DNA of 64,000 nt, from assembly GCF_000013345.1 (NCBI RefSeq), contig NC_007777.1, positions 3,472,001 to 3,536,000 of the forward strand. The letters run 5' to 3'. This document shows, in pieces, positions 17,708 through 29,324 of this stretch. Position 1 is the first letter of the stretch, and every line of letters starts with the position of its first letter. The translations under genes and the position numbers were made by a program. The notes under the pieces were generated by a model. The model was given only the letters and a program-made list of their open reading frames with translations. It made no database searches and had not been told where the DNA came from. The stretch is from Frankia casuarinae (GTDB lineage: Bacteria > Actinomycetota > Actinomycetes > Frankiales > Frankiaceae).

Positions 17708-20700
17708 TTGGACGATGAGCGCTGGACGCAGTGCACACCGTCCGAGTACGCCTGGGAGCGTGCGGCCCTGTCCTATCTCAAGGCGCAGCTACCAACCGGG
17801 GATCCCTACCGGGCTTGGGCGAACGCCGAGTTTCTCGGGTCCGACGGTTCCGTCAACGAGGTCGACCTGCTTCTCGTCCTGCCGGCGGGCATCGTCGTGC
17901 TGGAGATCAAGTCCTGGTCCGGTGTCCTCGTGGGAGACGCGGGCACCTGGCGTCAGAGCCACCGCGCCCCGGTCGACAACCCCGTCATCGGAGCAAACCG
18001 CAAGGCCCGCAAACTGAAGTCGCTGCTGGTTTCCCGGCCGGCGATGCGGGGCCGACGGGTGCCATGGGTGGAGGGCGCGGTATTCCTGAGCGACGCGCGG
18101 CTGGAGATCCGCCTTGTCCCAGAAGGCCGGGCGCACGTCTTCGGACGGCATGACCAGACCCAGCTGCCGAGTTTCCTGGACTTCGCGCGGCAGCCCGGCC
18201 GGGTGGACGGCGAGCTCAGTAATGCCCTGGCCCGGGCCGTCGACCAGGCCGGAATCCGCCCGTCCCAGCGGGCGCGGACCGTCGGCAGCCTTCGCCTGGA
18301 GCTGCCCGCCTTCCAGGAGGGCGTCGGCTGGCAGGACTTCCTCGCCCGCAACCAGCGGTTTCCCGACGACCGGCCGCGGCGGGTGCGGATCTATCTGGCC
18401 AGTGGTGTGGAGTCGGTGCACCAGCGTGACCAGCTCGTGCGGGCCGCCGAGCGGGAGTACCTCGCACTACGCGGCATCGACTATCCGGGGATCGCGGCGC
18501 CGATCGACTTCGTCGAGCACGATCTGGGCCCCGCGCTCGTCTTTCCCCACGATCCCGAGCTGATCCGGCTGGACCATTTCCTCCAAGAACACGAACGCGA
18601 GCTGTCCTTCGACGATCGGTTGGCACTGCTGCGCGTCCTTGCCGAGACCATGGCCTACGCCCACCGGCGGGTGCTGACGCACCGGGGCCTGAGCCCGCGA
18701 TGCGTCTGGGTTCGGCGCCGGTCCGACCGCTTCGCCCTCCAGATCACGGACTGGCAGACGGCCTCCCGCGGCTCCGAATCGACGTCAGGGATACCGAGCA
18801 CCACCGGCCCGGCCACGTCGACGGGGGGCTACGTCGAACTGGCCGACGACGCCGCCGCGGCCTACTTCGCACCCGAGTGGAGCTGGGGCACGGCGAAGGG
18901 GGTCACCCTCGACGTCTTCGGGGTCGGCGCCATCGCCTACCGGATCTTCACCGGGAAACCCCCCGCGGCCTCATCCGGGGAGCTCAGCCGACGTCTGTCC
19001 GAACACAACCGACTGTTACTCGCCGAACAGGTTGATGCCGTCTCCGAGGAGCTCAACAAGCTCGTCGCCCGGGCGACCGAGGCCGACCCGGAGCAACGCA
19101 CCCGGGACATGGCCGCGTTCCTGCTCGATCTCGACCTGGTTCGGGAACGGCTGGCCGCCATCGCGGAGGAGGCACCGGTTGTCGTTGATCCCCTGGAGGC
19201 CGAGGCCGGCGCCGAACTGGAGGGCGGATTTTCGGTCCTCGGCCGGCTGGGCCGCGGCTCGACGGCGCTCGCTCTGCTCGTCGAGCGGGACGGCGGGCGC
19301 GCGGTTCTCAAGGTGTCGTTGGACCGAGACAGGGATCCGCGGTTGGTCGCCGAGGCCGAGACGCTGCGCACCCTCAGCGAGCATCCCGGTGTCGTGCAGC
19401 TGCTGAGCGACGGCGTGATCGACGTCGGCCCACGCCGGGCCCTGTTGATCACTTCAGCCGGGGAACGCACCCTCGCCCAGGAGCTACGCGAGCGAGGCCG
19501 ACTACAACCGGAATGGCTCCAGGGGTGGGGCGACGACCTGCTGGAGATCGTCCAGCATCTACAGCGGGCCGGGCTGGCGCATCGCGACATCAAGCCGGAC
19601 AACCTCGGCGTCGCCGAACGTGGCGGCAGGGGCAAGAAGCGGCAGCTCGTCCTGTTCGACTTCTCCCTGGCGAAGGAGCCGTTGGAGGCCATCGAAGCCG
19701 GCACCCGCCCGTACCTCGACCCGTTCCTCGGCCGCGGCGAGCGCCGCCGATGGGATCAGGCTGCCGAGCGATACGCCGCGGCGGTGACGCTCTACGAGAT
19801 GGCGACCGCACGCCGGCCCGAGTACGGAACCCATGGCGGGCATCCGAGTTTCGTCGACGCCGACGTGGCGATCGAACCCGAGCTGTTCGACCGGTCGTAC
19901 GCGACCGGTCTCACCGAGTTCTTCCGCCGAGCGCTGCACCGGGACGTCAGACAGCGCTTCGACACCGCGGAGGACATGCGCCGCGCCTGGAACGCGATCC
20001 TGGCCGAACCGGCCAGCGTGGTCCCGCAGCCGCCCTCCGCGCGCATCAGCCGGGACACGCCCATCGGCGCCGCCGGTCTGTCCCGCCCGGTGCTGTCGGT
20101 GTTCGAACGGCTGTCGATCGATACGGTGGGCGGCGCGCTCGACCTGTCGCCCGCCCAGGTCGTCTGGCTGCCCGGCATCGGTACGAAGACCCGCCAGCAG
20201 TTGCGTGCGGACCTGGACCGGCTGGCCGGCCAGGTCACCTCCTCCCCGGCCGAGCGGCCCACCGAGCCGACGCTCCTCGACCGCGTCGCCGCCGGGCTCA
20301 TCCCCCGCGCGACCGACCGGGCCGTCGCCGAAGCCCTGCTCGGCCTCGGCGAGCAGGGCGGCAACGCATGGACGAGCGTGCGCGACGCGGCCAAGGCCCT
20401 TGACCGCGAGCAACGTACCGTCCGGCAGGCGGTAGCCAGGTTCGAGCGGCATTGGCTGGCCCTCGACGGGATGCGAGAGCTGCGGGACACCATCGTCAAG
20501 GTCGTCGAGTCGGTCGGTGGGGTCGCCTCCGCCCGGCACTGCGCGGCGGCCCTGCTCGACTTTCAGGGCAGCACGGTGGAGGAACCGCTGCGCTCCCGGC
20601 TCGCCGAGGCCGTCGTACGCGCGGCGATCGATGCCGAGCTGGCCGACGACTCCCCCCGCGACGACACCACTCACGACACCACCCACGACGCCTCCGGCGG

Positions 20701-21928
20701 TTCCGAGATGGGTGGCGATCCACGGCTGGTGTACAGCCGAGAGCCCAACGGCATCCTCGTCGCCGCCGGCCCCGCGCGCGCCGGGGACGGGCCCTCCACC
20801 GCCGATCGGTTGGACTGGGCCTCCCGGCTCGGCGGCGCGGCCGACGACCTCGCCGGCGCGGACCCGCTGCCGGCTCCGGCTCGGGTCATCGAGACGTTGC
20901 GCGCCGTCCGCGCCCCCGGCGACACCGACCCCTCCCTGATCTTCCCCGAACGGCTCCTCGACGTCGCCATGATCGCCTCCGAGAACGCCGCGGTGACGCC
21001 GCGCCTGGAGGTCTACCCGCGAGGCCTCGACGCGGGACGGGCGCTGCGGCTGGCCGCCGGGGCGCTGTACGGCCGCACGGAGCTGACCCCCGAGCAGGTG
21101 GCCGAGCGGATCATCGTGCGGTTCCCGCACGCGGGCGCGCTGCCCGGCCGTCCCGAGCTGGACGCCCTGCTCGACGCGGCCGGGGTGCCGCTGTGCTGGG
21201 ACGACGAGAAAAAGCGGTACGTGACCCGCCGCATCGAGGTGACCGGGCTCACCTCCCTGGTCACCTCCCGTGGAACCAGGCCGCGCTGGAGCACCGGCGC
21301 GGGCGCCGCCTGGACGACAATGGGATGGCGCCGGGTCTCCGACGAGGTGCTGGCCGCGGATGACCGGCTCACCCGTTCGCTGGTGGACGGCGGCTGGCTG
21401 GTGCTGTCGGTGCCGCCGCGGCGACTCGCCCGGGCCGAACGCTGCCTGGCCGCGCAGGATGTCACCGTTGTCGACGCGGAACAAGCCCTGCTCGCGGGGA
21501 TGCGGGAGTTCTGCGCCCAGCACCGGGTGCAGTGGTCGATCGTCCTGGCGGCCGACGCCGCCGACCGATCGTCGCGCGACTGGGCCAACCTCTCAAGGGT
21601 CGCGCAGGCCGGGCTCGCCGGTGTGCGGGCCTCGATCGAGGCCGCGGGGCCGGCGGTGCTGATCACGAATGCGGGGGTGGTCGCCCGGTACGATCCGGCG
21701 CTGGTGGTACTGGATGAGCTGCGCGCATCGGTGCGGATGACGACCGAGACATCACCGGTGCGTACGGTGTGGCTGCTCGTACCCTGGGCCGACGTGGACA
21801 AACAACCGTTGTTGGATGGTGGCGCTCCCGTGCCCCAGTTCGGCAACCAGGGCCTGGCGCTGTCCGAGGAGTGGATTGTCCGGCACGAGTCTCGGCTCGC
21901 CGACGGCGCTGAGGGAGGAGCAGCGTGA
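17708..21928 (+). CDS. pglW: PglW, BREX type 2 protein kinase
   Basis: 1406 residues. The N-terminus (ERWTQCTPSEYAWERAAL) matches the PglW family, followed by a NERD-like nuclease-related region (EFLGSDGSVNEVDLLL, EIKSW, residues about 38-72). Two kinase-fold regions follow. The first has HRGLSPRCVW where HRD is expected and looks like a pseudokinase. The second has HRDIKPDNLG (catalytic Asp near residue 627) and LFDFSLA and should be active. A helix-hairpin-helix-like VVWLPGIGTKTRQQL follows near residue 820. In the Streptomyces Pgl system PglW is a Ser/Thr kinase required for phage resistance. The start is TTG 17708 with GGGGGAGG before it. First gene of the operon. Confidence 0.93.
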   Translation: MDDERWTQCTPSEYAWERAALSYLKAQLPTGDPYRAWANAEFLGSDGSVNEVDLLLVLPAGIVVLEIKSWSGVLVGDAGTWRQSHRAPVDNPVIGANRKARKLKSLLVSRPAMRGRRVPWVEGAVFLSDARLEIRLVPEGRAHVFGRHDQTQLPSFLDFARQPGRVDGELSNALARAVDQAGIRPSQRARTVGSLRLELPAFQEGVGWQDFLARNQRFPDDRPRRVRIYLASGVESVHQRDQLVRAAEREYLALRGIDYPGIAAPIDFVEHDLGPALVFPHDPELIRLDHFLQEHERELSFDDRLALLRVLAETMAYAHRRVLTHRGLSPRCVWVRRRSDRFALQITDWQTASRGSESTSGIPSTTGPATSTGGYVELADDAAAAYFAPEWSWGTAKGVTLDVFGVGAIAYRIFTGKPPAASSGELSRRLSEHNRLLLAEQVDAVSEELNKLVARATEADPEQRTRDMAAFLLDLDLVRERLAAIAEEAPVVVDPLEAEAGAELEGGFSVLGRLGRGSTALALLVERDGGRAVLKVSLDRDRDPRLVAEAETLRTLSEHPGVVQLLSDGVIDVGPRRALLITSAGERTLAQELRERGRLQPEWLQGWGDDLLEIVQHLQRAGLAHRDIKPDNLGVAERGGRGKKRQLVLFDFSLAKEPLEAIEAGTRPYLDPFLGRGERRRWDQAAERYAAAVTLYEMATARRPEYGTHGGHPSFVDADVAIEPELFDRSYATGLTEFFRRALHRDVRQRFDTAEDMRRAWNAILAEPASVVPQPPSARISRDTPIGAAGLSRPVLSVFERLSIDTVGGALDLSPAQVVWLPGIGTKTRQQLRADLDRLAGQVTSSPAERPTEPTLLDRVAAGLIPRATDRAVAEALLGLGEQGGNAWTSVRDAAKALDREQRTVRQAVARFERHWLALDGMRELRDTIVKVVESVGGVASARHCAAALLDFQGSTVEEPLRSRLAEAVVRAAIDAELADDSPRDDTTHDTTHDASGGSEMGGDPRLVYSREPNGILVAAGPARAGDGPSTADRLDWASRLGGAADDLAGADPLPAPARVIETLRAVRAPGDTDPSLIFPERLLDVAMIASENAAVTPRLEVYPRGLDAGRALRLAAGALYGRTELTPEQVAERIIVRFPHAGALPGRPELDALLDAAGVPLCWDDEKKRYVTRRIEVTGLTSLVTSRGTRPRWSTGAGAAWTTMGWRRVSDEVLAADDRLTRSLVDGGWLVLSVPPRRLARAERCLAAQDVTVVDAEQALLAGMREFCAQHRVQWSIVLAADAADRSSRDWANLSRVAQAGLAGVRASIEAAGPAVLITNAGVVARYDPALVVLDELRASVRMTTETSPVRTVWLLVPWADVDKQPLLDGGAPVPQFGNQGLALSEEWIVRHESRLADGAEGGAA

Positions 21929-24900
21929 TCGAGGCGAGACGCCTGTTGGCCGATCTCCAGCGGCAGGTCCGCGGCCTGGAGGCGGACCTGCGCGCGCGGG
22001 CCCGGTCGGACCGGGACGTCGACGATCGGCTGCACAAGCGGTACCAGGAGGCGAAGACCGGCTGTCGCACCGGCGTCGGCTACGAGACGTGGCTCGACCA
22101 GCAGCTCACCCAGGTGGCGGTCGGTTGGGTGCTGGCCTGCGTGTTCACCCGATTCTGCGAGGACAACACGCTGCTGGGACGTCCGATGCTGGCCGGCCCG
22201 GTCCGCCCCGAGCAGGAGGCCGACGAGACAGGCGAGGCCAGGGAACGGGTCGACGGGGTGGCCGAGGCCCGGGAATGGCAGACTTTCTACTTCCAGGCGG
22301 AGGACCACAAGAATGACTCCGACCTGGACTACCTGCGGGCGGCGGTCGCCCGGCTGGAGGCGTACGACGCAACCCGGGATCTGGTCAACCGGCACAACCC
22401 GCTGCACCTGGTGGACATCTCACCGGACGCGGCGACCGGCCTGCTGGAGTTCTGGCGGCGGATCGACCCGGAAACCGGCGCTCTCGTCCACGACTTCTCC
22501 GATCCGGCGTCCTCCACCCGCTTCCTCGGCGATCTGTACCAGGATCTTTCCGAACAGGCGCGTAAGGACTACGCGCTGCTCCAGACCCCCGAGTTCGTCG
22601 AGGAGTTCATCCTCGGCCGGACCCTTGCCCCGGCGATCGACGAGTTCGGCCTCGCCGAGGTTCGGATGATCGACCCGGCCTGCGGCTCCGGGCACTTCCT
22701 GCTCGGCGCCTTCGACCTCCTGCTCGACCGGTGGCAGAAGCAGGAACATGGGATTGACGTCAAGGTCCACGTGGAGCGCGTACTCGGCCAGGTCCACGGT
22801 GTCGACATCAACCCGTTCGCGGCGGCGATCGCCCGGTTCCGCCTCGTCATCGCCGCACTGGCCGTCTGCGGGATCACCCGGCTCGTCGACGCCCCCGTCT
22901 GGCGCATCCGCATCGCCATCGGTGACTCCCTGCTGTGGGGCACCGAGGATCAGCAGGACGAACTCGACGGCGTCGCCACCCACGCCCTGACGGGTTCCAC
23001 CGGTGAGGGTGAGTTCACCTACGAGTACGAGGACGCTCGCGAGCTGAAGGAGATCCTGGAAGCCCGCTACCACGCGGTTGTCGGCAACCCGCCGTACATC
23101 ACGGTCAAGGACCGGGCCCCCAGCAACGCCTATCGGGTGCGCTGGAGCGCATGCCATCGCCAGTACGCGCTCAGCGTGCCGTTCGCGCAGCGGTTCTTCC
23201 GACTCGCGGTCAACGGCGGCTTCACCGGCCAGATCACCGCGAACTCCTTCATGAAGCGCGAGTTCGGCAAGAAACTCATCGAGGAGTTCTTCCCGAGCGT
23301 CGACCTCACCCTGCTCGTCGACACCAGCGGCGCCTACATCCCCGGCCACGGAACCCCGACCGTCCTCATCTTCGGCCGCCACCGCCGCCCCTCCCTGACC
23401 ACGGTGCAGACTGTCCTTGGGATCCGGGGCGAGCCCAGCGCACCGGCCGACCCGGCCAAAGGCCTCGTGTGGACACGAATAGTAGAGAACTTCGCGAATG
23501 CTGACCACACGGATGCGTATATCAGCACCCTCGGAATCAAGCGGATAGATCTTGCGAGGCATCCCTGGTCACTCGCTGGCGGTGGAGCGGCTCAGTTGCA
23601 AGCTCAGATAGACACAACCAGCGCGCGTCTACATAATCTCGGAGTTGACATCGGACGCACCGTCCAGCTCGGCGAAGATGACGCTTGGATACTTGCCCAT
23701 AGTTCTCCGGCGGTGACCAGGTTTCAGGACAACATGGTCCCCCATGTTTTCGGCGAGCTAGTACGTGACTACACGATCGAACAACCTCCCATTGCAATTA
23801 ATCCGTATGCCGACATAACCAAAGGAATCCCCCTTTTAAAAGATCAGGAAGTTGTACAAAATCTCCTCTGGCCAAACCGAACAATCCTGTCTGCTCGCAC
23901 AATATTCGGTAGAAGTCTTGCCGAAAACGATCGACCATGGTATGCATATTTAGAAATATATGCAAACCGACTGCACACCCCGCTGGCGATCGCCTTTCCG
24001 TTCGTCTCGACCCACAACCACTTCACACTCGACCGAGGCGGCAAGATATTCAATCGTACCGCAACCGTTCTCAAGCTGCCCGAGGGAGCCACGGAGGAGA
24101 AACATCTGCGGCTGGTCGGGGTGCTGAACTCGTCGGCGGCGTGCTTCTGGCTCAAGCAGGTGAGCCACGACAAAGGAATCCGTGGCCAGGGAGGAGGCTT
24201 CACCAGTGACGACTGGGAACACTTCTACGAGTTCACCGGGACCAAGCTGAAGGAGTTTCCGCTGCCGGACGGGGCGCCACTGGTGTTGGCGACGCGGCTG
24301 GACGGGTTGGCTCAGGAGCTCCAGCGGGTCGCGCCGGCCGCGGTGGCCAGGGACGCTGTTCCGACCCGGGAGGCACTCGTGCACGCGCGGGCGGAGTGGG
24401 AGCGGATCCGGGCGGAGATGATCTCGGCGCAGGAGGAGCTGGACTGGGAGGTCTACGGTCTCTACGGGCTGCTCGGCGACGACGCGGACGGGTTGATCGG
24501 TTCGAGTGTGACGAAGCCGCCGCTGGCGCTTGGCGAACGGGCGTTCGAGATCGTGCTGGCGCGGCAGCACGATGCCGGCGAGACCGAGACGGAATGGTTC
24601 ACCCGGCACCGCTCGACGCCGATCATCCAGCTGCCCGCGCACTGGCCGCAGGACTACCGGGCCCTCGTCGAGCGGCGGCTGGCGAAGATCGACGATGATC
24701 CGTACCTTCACCTCATCGAGCGGCCGGAATGCAAGCGGCGCTGGGCGAGCCGGCCGTGGGCGGAGATGGAGGCCGAGGCGTTGCGCGCCTGGCTGCTCGA
24801 CCGGCTGGAGGCCCGCGAACTGTGGCACCGACCGGAACCGACCCCGCGCACCGTCGCCCAGCTCGCCGACGAGCTGCGGACCGACGCCGAGTTCACCGCC

Positions 24901-25644
24901 GTCGCCAGGCTCTACGCCCGCGACACCGCTCTTGGTGACGTGGTCGCCGATCTCGTGCGCGACGAGCATGTACCGTTCCTCGCCGCCTGGCGGTACACCG
25001 ACATGGGGCTGCGGGTCCGGGCGCAGTGGGAACGCACCTGGGATCTCCAGCGGGAGCAGGATGCCGAGGACGAGCGGATCCGGGCCGAGGAGGAGCGGCG
25101 TAAGGAGTCCGACGAGCCGCTGCCACCGGCCCCACCGCGTAAAATCATCGACATCAAGGTGCCGCCGAAGTACAAACAGACCGACTTCCGCGAGACGTCC
25201 TACTGGCGCAGCCGCGGGAAGCTGGACGTGCCCAAGGAGCGGTTCATCTCGTACCCGGATGCTTCCCGGGACGGGACCCTGCTGCTGGGCTGGGCCGGCT
25301 GGGATCATCTCCAGCAGGCGCAGGCGCTGGCCACCTATATCGCCGATCGGCGCGAGGTCGACGCCTGGGACGCCGAGAAAACCAAGCCGTTGCTCGCCGG
25401 GCTGCTGGAACTCCTGCCGTGGGTCGCGCAATGGCATTCGGAACTGGACCCGGAGTTCGGTATTCGGCCCGCGGACGCCTACACCGGCTTCCTCGACGAG
25501 CAGGTGCGCCAGCTCGGGCTGACCCGTGACGATCTCACCGGCTGGCTCCCCGCGGCCAGGAAGACGAGAACCACGGTGAAGAAGCCGGCGAAGAAGCCGG
25601 CGAATAAGCCCGCCACGACTCCGGCGAAGGCGGCCCGGTCATGA
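21925..25644 (+). CDS. pglX: PglX, BREX DNA adenine methyltransferase
   Basis: 1239 residues. SAM-binding motif [12 protein letters not shown] near residue 251 and the catalytic NPPYI near residue 387 define an adenine-specific N6 methyltransferase of the PglX type. In BREX it marks host DNA at an asymmetric site and is needed for resistance. It starts at a GTGA overlap with pglW. The stretch at about 23470-24080 (residues 515-720), the expected target-recognition region, is clearly AT-richer than its surroundings (25 G/C in the 60 bases from 23821). The C-terminus ends in a Lys/Pro/Ala-rich tail ([19 protein letters not shown]). Confidence 0.95.
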   Translation: MIEARRLLADLQRQVRGLEADLRARARSDRDVDDRLHKRYQEAKTGCRTGVGYETWLDQQLTQVAVGWVLACVFTRFCEDNTLLGRPMLAGPVRPEQEADETGEARERVDGVAEAREWQTFYFQAEDHKNDSDLDYLRAAVARLEAYDATRDLVNRHNPLHLVDISPDAATGLLEFWRRIDPETGALVHDFSDPASSTRFLGDLYQDLSEQARKDYALLQTPEFVEEFILGRTLAPAIDEFGLAEVRMIDPACGSGHFLLGAFDLLLDRWQKQEHGIDVKVHVERVLGQVHGVDINPFAAAIARFRLVIAALAVCGITRLVDAPVWRIRIAIGDSLLWGTEDQQDELDGVATHALTGSTGEGEFTYEYEDARELKEILEARYHAVVGNPPYITVKDRAPSNAYRVRWSACHRQYALSVPFAQRFFRLAVNGGFTGQITANSFMKREFGKKLIEEFFPSVDLTLLVDTSGAYIPGHGTPTVLIFGRHRRPSLTTVQTVLGIRGEPSAPADPAKGLVWTRIVENFANADHTDAYISTLGIKRIDLARHPWSLAGGGAAQLQAQIDTTSARLHNLGVDIGRTVQLGEDDAWILAHSSPAVTRFQDNMVPHVFGELVRDYTIEQPPIAINPYADITKGIPLLKDQEVVQNLLWPNRTILSARTIFGRSLAENDRPWYAYLEIYANRLHTPLAIAFPFVSTHNHFTLDRGGKIFNRTATVLKLPEGATEEKHLRLVGVLNSSAACFWLKQVSHDKGIRGQGGGFTSDDWEHFYEFTGTKLKEFPLPDGAPLVLATRLDGLAQELQRVAPAAVARDAVPTREALVHARAEWERIRAEMISAQEELDWEVYGLYGLLGDDADGLIGSSVTKPPLALGERAFEIVLARQHDAGETETEWFTRHRSTPIIQLPAHWPQDYRALVERRLAKIDDDPYLHLIERPECKRRWASRPWAEMEAEALRAWLLDRLEARELWHRPEPTPRTVAQLADELRTDAEFTAVARLYARDTALGDVVADLVRDEHVPFLAAWRYTDMGLRVRAQWERTWDLQREQDAEDERIRAEEERRKESDEPLPPAPPRKIIDIKVPPKYKQTDFRETSYWRSRGKLDVPKERFISYPDASRDGTLLLGWAGWDHLQQAQALATYIADRREVDAWDAEKTKPLLAGLLELLPWVAQWHSELDPEFGIRPADAYTGFLDEQVRQLGLTRDDLTGWLPAARKTRTTVKKPAKKPANKPATTPAKAARS

Positions 25645-28600
25645 CCCTGATCTCGGAACTCCTCGACATCCCCGAGGCCGTGTACCCGGGGGACTTCGTC
25701 CTCGACCTGTCCCGCGGCGTGACCCAGATCGATCGCACCCTGCGCGAGTATGTCGTCACCCCCGAGCTGGCCATCCGGTTCGGGGAGGCGCTGGGTCTGA
25801 TCAAGAGCGCGCTCACCGACGGCAGTAGCAAGGCCGCCTACCTCGACGGCTCGTTCGGGTCCGGCAAGAGCCACTTCATGGCTGTGCTCGGCGCGCTGGC
25901 GCGGAACCACCCCGGGGCCCGGGCGATCGGCGAGCTCGCCCCTGTCATCACCGCATTCGACGGTGACGTCATCGGCAAGCAGTTCCTCGTCGTGCCGTAT
26001 CACCTCGTCGGCAAGACGTCGCTGGAGGAGGCGGTCCTCGGCGGCTACCTGGCGCACGTCCGCGCGCTGCACCCGGACGCGCCGCTGCCCGCCGTCCTCA
26101 TCGACAAGCCGCTGCTCGACACCGCGGTGGCGTTGCGCGGCCAACTCGGCGACCAGGCGTTCTTCGGCCTGCTCGGCGGCGGCGACCGGAGCTCGGCTGC
26201 CGACCCGCGCTGGGGCACGTTGAACCACGGGGCCTGGGACGCCGACCGGTTCGAGCAGGCACTGACCGCCGCTCCCGCCGCGCAGGAGCGCCGCGACCTG
26301 GTCGGCACCCTGGAGAAGGCGCTGGTCGGGTTCGCCGAGCTCGCCCGGGGCGCCGCCACCGGCTACGTCAACATCGACGACGGCCTGGCCGCGATCAGCC
26401 AGCATGCCGCCGGCCTCGGCTACGACGGGCTGATCCTCTTCCTCGACGAGCTCATCCTGTGGTTCGCCACCAGGATGGCCGATCACGCCTGGGTGGCGAA
26501 CGAGGCTCCCAAGGTCGCCAAGCTCGTCGAGGCGGCCAACGCCGACCGACCGGTGCCGATCATCAGTTTCGTCGCCCGCCAGCGGGACCTGCGCGAGCTC
26601 GTCGGCACCAACCTGCCCGGCACCGAACATCTTGCCTTCGCCGACAGTCTCAAGTGGTGGGAGGGTCGGTTCGGCTCGATCAAGCTCTCCGACAACAACC
26701 TGCCGCTCATCATGTCGAAGCGGGTCCTGCGGCCGCGCAGCGATGCCACCCGGGCACAGATCGACACCTCGTTCGCCGCGATGGACCGGGTCCGAGCGGA
26801 CATCCGGGCCGCGCTGATGACCGCCCACGCCGACCGGGCCGCGTTCCGGCTGACCTATCCGTTCAGCCCGGCATTCGTCGAGACGCTCGTCGCGCTGTCC
26901 GGGTTCCTCCAGCGGGAGCGGACCGCGCTGCGGGTCATGCAGCAGCTACTCGTTGACCAGCGGGACACCCTGCAGCTCGGCCAGCTCGTCCCCGTCTCCG
27001 ACCTGTTCGACGCGCTCATCACGGATGCGTCGCCGATCAGCGGCGAGCTCGGCGGGCTGTGGCGCAACGCGCAGAAGGTCTACGGCGAGATCCGTCGGCT
27101 CATCCTGGAAAGCCACGGGCTGACCGAGGAAACCGTCACCGGGGTGGCCCCGAAACACGCCGTGCACATGGACGACCGGATCGCCAAGACCCTGGTGCTC
27201 GCCGCCCTGCTCCCCGAGGTCCCGTCGATGCGGGATCTCACCGCCCGCCGGATCGTGGCCCTCAACCACGGGTACATCCGGTCGATGGTGCCGGGTCAGG
27301 AGACGGGCGCGGTCACCCAGGTCGTCCGCAAATGGGCGGCCCGGCTCGGCGCGGTGCAGGTCAGCGGGGACGACGCAAGCCCGCTCCTGTCGGTGCGGCT
27401 CGAAGGCGTCGACATCGAGGGCATTCTGGAGAACGCCAAGGGGGCCGACTCGCCCGGCGACCGCCGGCTGACCGTGCGAACGCTGCTGTTCGACGCGCTC
27501 GGCGCCACGAAACCGGAGGGTATCGACCGCGCGACGATCGTCACCGCCACCTGGCGCGGCACCAAACGCAACGTCGAGCTCATCTACGGCTATCTTCGCG
27601 ACCCCGGTGACGTGGGCGACAGCATGTTCACGCCCACCCACAACGGCTGGCGGCTCGCCCTCGACGTCCCCTTCGATCCGGACGACCACTCCCCGGCCGA
27701 GGCCCTCGACCGGGTCTCGCGGCTGCGGGACGCGCTCCCAGCGCGCACCCTCTGCTGGGTCCCGCGGCACTTCACCGCACACACCCAATGGAGCCTGGGC
27801 CGCTACCTGCGGCTGGAATACGCCGTCGGGCCGAGCTTCGACCAACTCGCCGGGCACCTGTCCGACAATGACCGGGCTATCGCCCACCAGCAGTTGACCG
27901 CGCAGCTCGACCAGCTGCGCAGCCAACTGACGAACGCGCTGCTGCAAGCCTATGGCCTCGTCACCCCGGACGAGACGGTCGTCGATCCCGCGCACGGCGG
28001 GATCGACATGTTCGTCAGCCTCGAACCGGGATTCACGCCCCGGGTCCCCGCCGGTGCCGCCCTGCGCCCCGCCTTCGAAAACCTGCTCGACCAGGCACTG
28101 AGCTGGGAGTTCCCGGCCCACCCCCACTTCGACGGCGAGGTGCGCCCGGGTGACCTGGCAAAAGTGCACGCCCAGGTGCGCCGGGCCATCGAACATCCCG
28201 AGCACCGGATCATGGTCGAATCCAGCGAGCGGCCCGTCATGCGGAAGGTGGCCAACCCGCTGGGGCTCGGCGAGCAGAGCGACCAGTACTTCGTCCTCGG
28301 CCACCACTGGGAACGGCACCTCGGCCGAAAGATCATCGAGGCCGAGGCGGCGGGCCGGCCGGTCACGGTCGGAGACCTGCGTGCCTGGCTGGACGAGCCG
28401 AAGCGGATGGGTCTGCCCCAGGAGATCGCGGACCTTGTTGTGCTGGTCTTCGCCGAGCAGACCAACCGCGGCATCCTCCACGGCCGGCCGCTCGACGTGA
28501 GCATCCCGCGCCCGCTGCCCGCGGACGCGCGCGTTGTCGCCGAGCCGCTACCCGATCGGGACACCTGGGAGGAGGCCCGCGGCCGGGCGCACGCCCTCTT

Positions 28601-29324
28601 CCTGATCACTGACATCACCGAACTGTGTACCGCGCGCAACGTCGCCTTGCTGGCCACTCGGGTACGATCAGCCGTCGCGGACCGGCTTCCGAAGGTTCGC
28701 GCGCTGCACGCGGCCCTCATCCGCCGAGGACCGACCGTGCTCCGGGACGGCACCGACCCGGCGACGGAACGAGTCCGGATCGCCCAGGGCGCGCTGCGTC
28801 TCTGTGCGGACCTGGCGACCATCACCGACAATCTGGCCCTGGTCGAGCGGCTCGCCGCCTTCGACCTCCCCGCGGTCCCGCTGCACACCGGTCGGAGCCT
28901 GACCACCGCCGCCGATCTCGACGCGGCCATCCGGGAGGTGGACTGGAACATCTTCACCACCGTGGCCGACTGGGGACCCGAGCATCCGCGGGGCGCGGAG
29001 GCAGCCGCGTTGGTGACCGAGCTCGCCGCGGTCTGGGCGGCCAACGAGTACGTCCAGCACCTCCAGCCGGCGCTCACCAAGGCGGACAGGAAGGCTCGCG
29101 GGTTGCTGCTGGAATGGAGCCGACGGGTCTCCCGCCCAGCGAGCAGAACCGGCACCATCAACCCGCCGGGCGTGGCCACACCGGGCGTGGCGACACCGGG
29201 CGGCGTGGCAACCAGCGGCGCCCGCGAGGTCGATCAGGACTCGGTTGCCGAGTTCACGTCCACGCTCGCGGCGCTCACCGCCCAGGGCTGGCGGATCAAA
29301 GTCACCTGGCAGGCCGTGCGGTGA
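25641..29324 (+). CDS. pglY: PglY, BREX P-loop ATPase (BrxC/PglY family)
   Basis: 1227 residues. The Walker A motif GSFGSGKS is near residue 73, and LILFLDELILWF is a likely Walker B segment. This is the large ATPase shared by BREX systems (BrxC in type 1, PglY in type 2), cytoplasmic and essential for phage resistance in studied systems. It begins at an ATGA overlap with pglX and ends at a GTGA overlap with pglZ, as expected for proteins made in fixed ratio. The region before the C-terminus contains a short GVATPGVATPGGVAT repeat. Confidence 0.94.
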   Translation: MTLISELLDIPEAVYPGDFVLDLSRGVTQIDRTLREYVVTPELAIRFGEALGLIKSALTDGSSKAAYLDGSFGSGKSHFMAVLGALARNHPGARAIGELAPVITAFDGDVIGKQFLVVPYHLVGKTSLEEAVLGGYLAHVRALHPDAPLPAVLIDKPLLDTAVALRGQLGDQAFFGLLGGGDRSSAADPRWGTLNHGAWDADRFEQALTAAPAAQERRDLVGTLEKALVGFAELARGAATGYVNIDDGLAAISQHAAGLGYDGLILFLDELILWFATRMADHAWVANEAPKVAKLVEAANADRPVPIISFVARQRDLRELVGTNLPGTEHLAFADSLKWWEGRFGSIKLSDNNLPLIMSKRVLRPRSDATRAQIDTSFAAMDRVRADIRAALMTAHADRAAFRLTYPFSPAFVETLVALSGFLQRERTALRVMQQLLVDQRDTLQLGQLVPVSDLFDALITDASPISGELGGLWRNAQKVYGEIRRLILESHGLTEETVTGVAPKHAVHMDDRIAKTLVLAALLPEVPSMRDLTARRIVALNHGYIRSMVPGQETGAVTQVVRKWAARLGAVQVSGDDASPLLSVRLEGVDIEGILENAKGADSPGDRRLTVRTLLFDALGATKPEGIDRATIVTATWRGTKRNVELIYGYLRDPGDVGDSMFTPTHNGWRLALDVPFDPDDHSPAEALDRVSRLRDALPARTLCWVPRHFTAHTQWSLGRYLRLEYAVGPSFDQLAGHLSDNDRAIAHQQLTAQLDQLRSQLTNALLQAYGLVTPDETVVDPAHGGIDMFVSLEPGFTPRVPAGAALRPAFENLLDQALSWEFPAHPHFDGEVRPGDLAKVHAQVRRAIEHPEHRIMVESSERPVMRKVANPLGLGEQSDQYFVLGHHWERHLGRKIIEAEAAGRPVTVGDLRAWLDEPKRMGLPQEIADLVVLVFAEQTNRGILHGRPLDVSIPRPLPADARVVAEPLPDRDTWEEARGRAHALFLITDITELCTARNVALLATRVRSAVADRLPKVRALHAALIRRGPTVLRDGTDPATERVRIAQGALRLCADLATITDNLALVERLAAFDLPAVPLHTGRSLTTAADLDAAIREVDWNIFTTVADWGPEHPRGAEAAALVTELAAVWAANEYVQHLQPALTKADRKARGLLLEWSRRVSRPASRTGTINPPGVATPGVATPGGVATSGAREVDQDSVAEFTSTLAALTAQGWRIKVTWQAVR

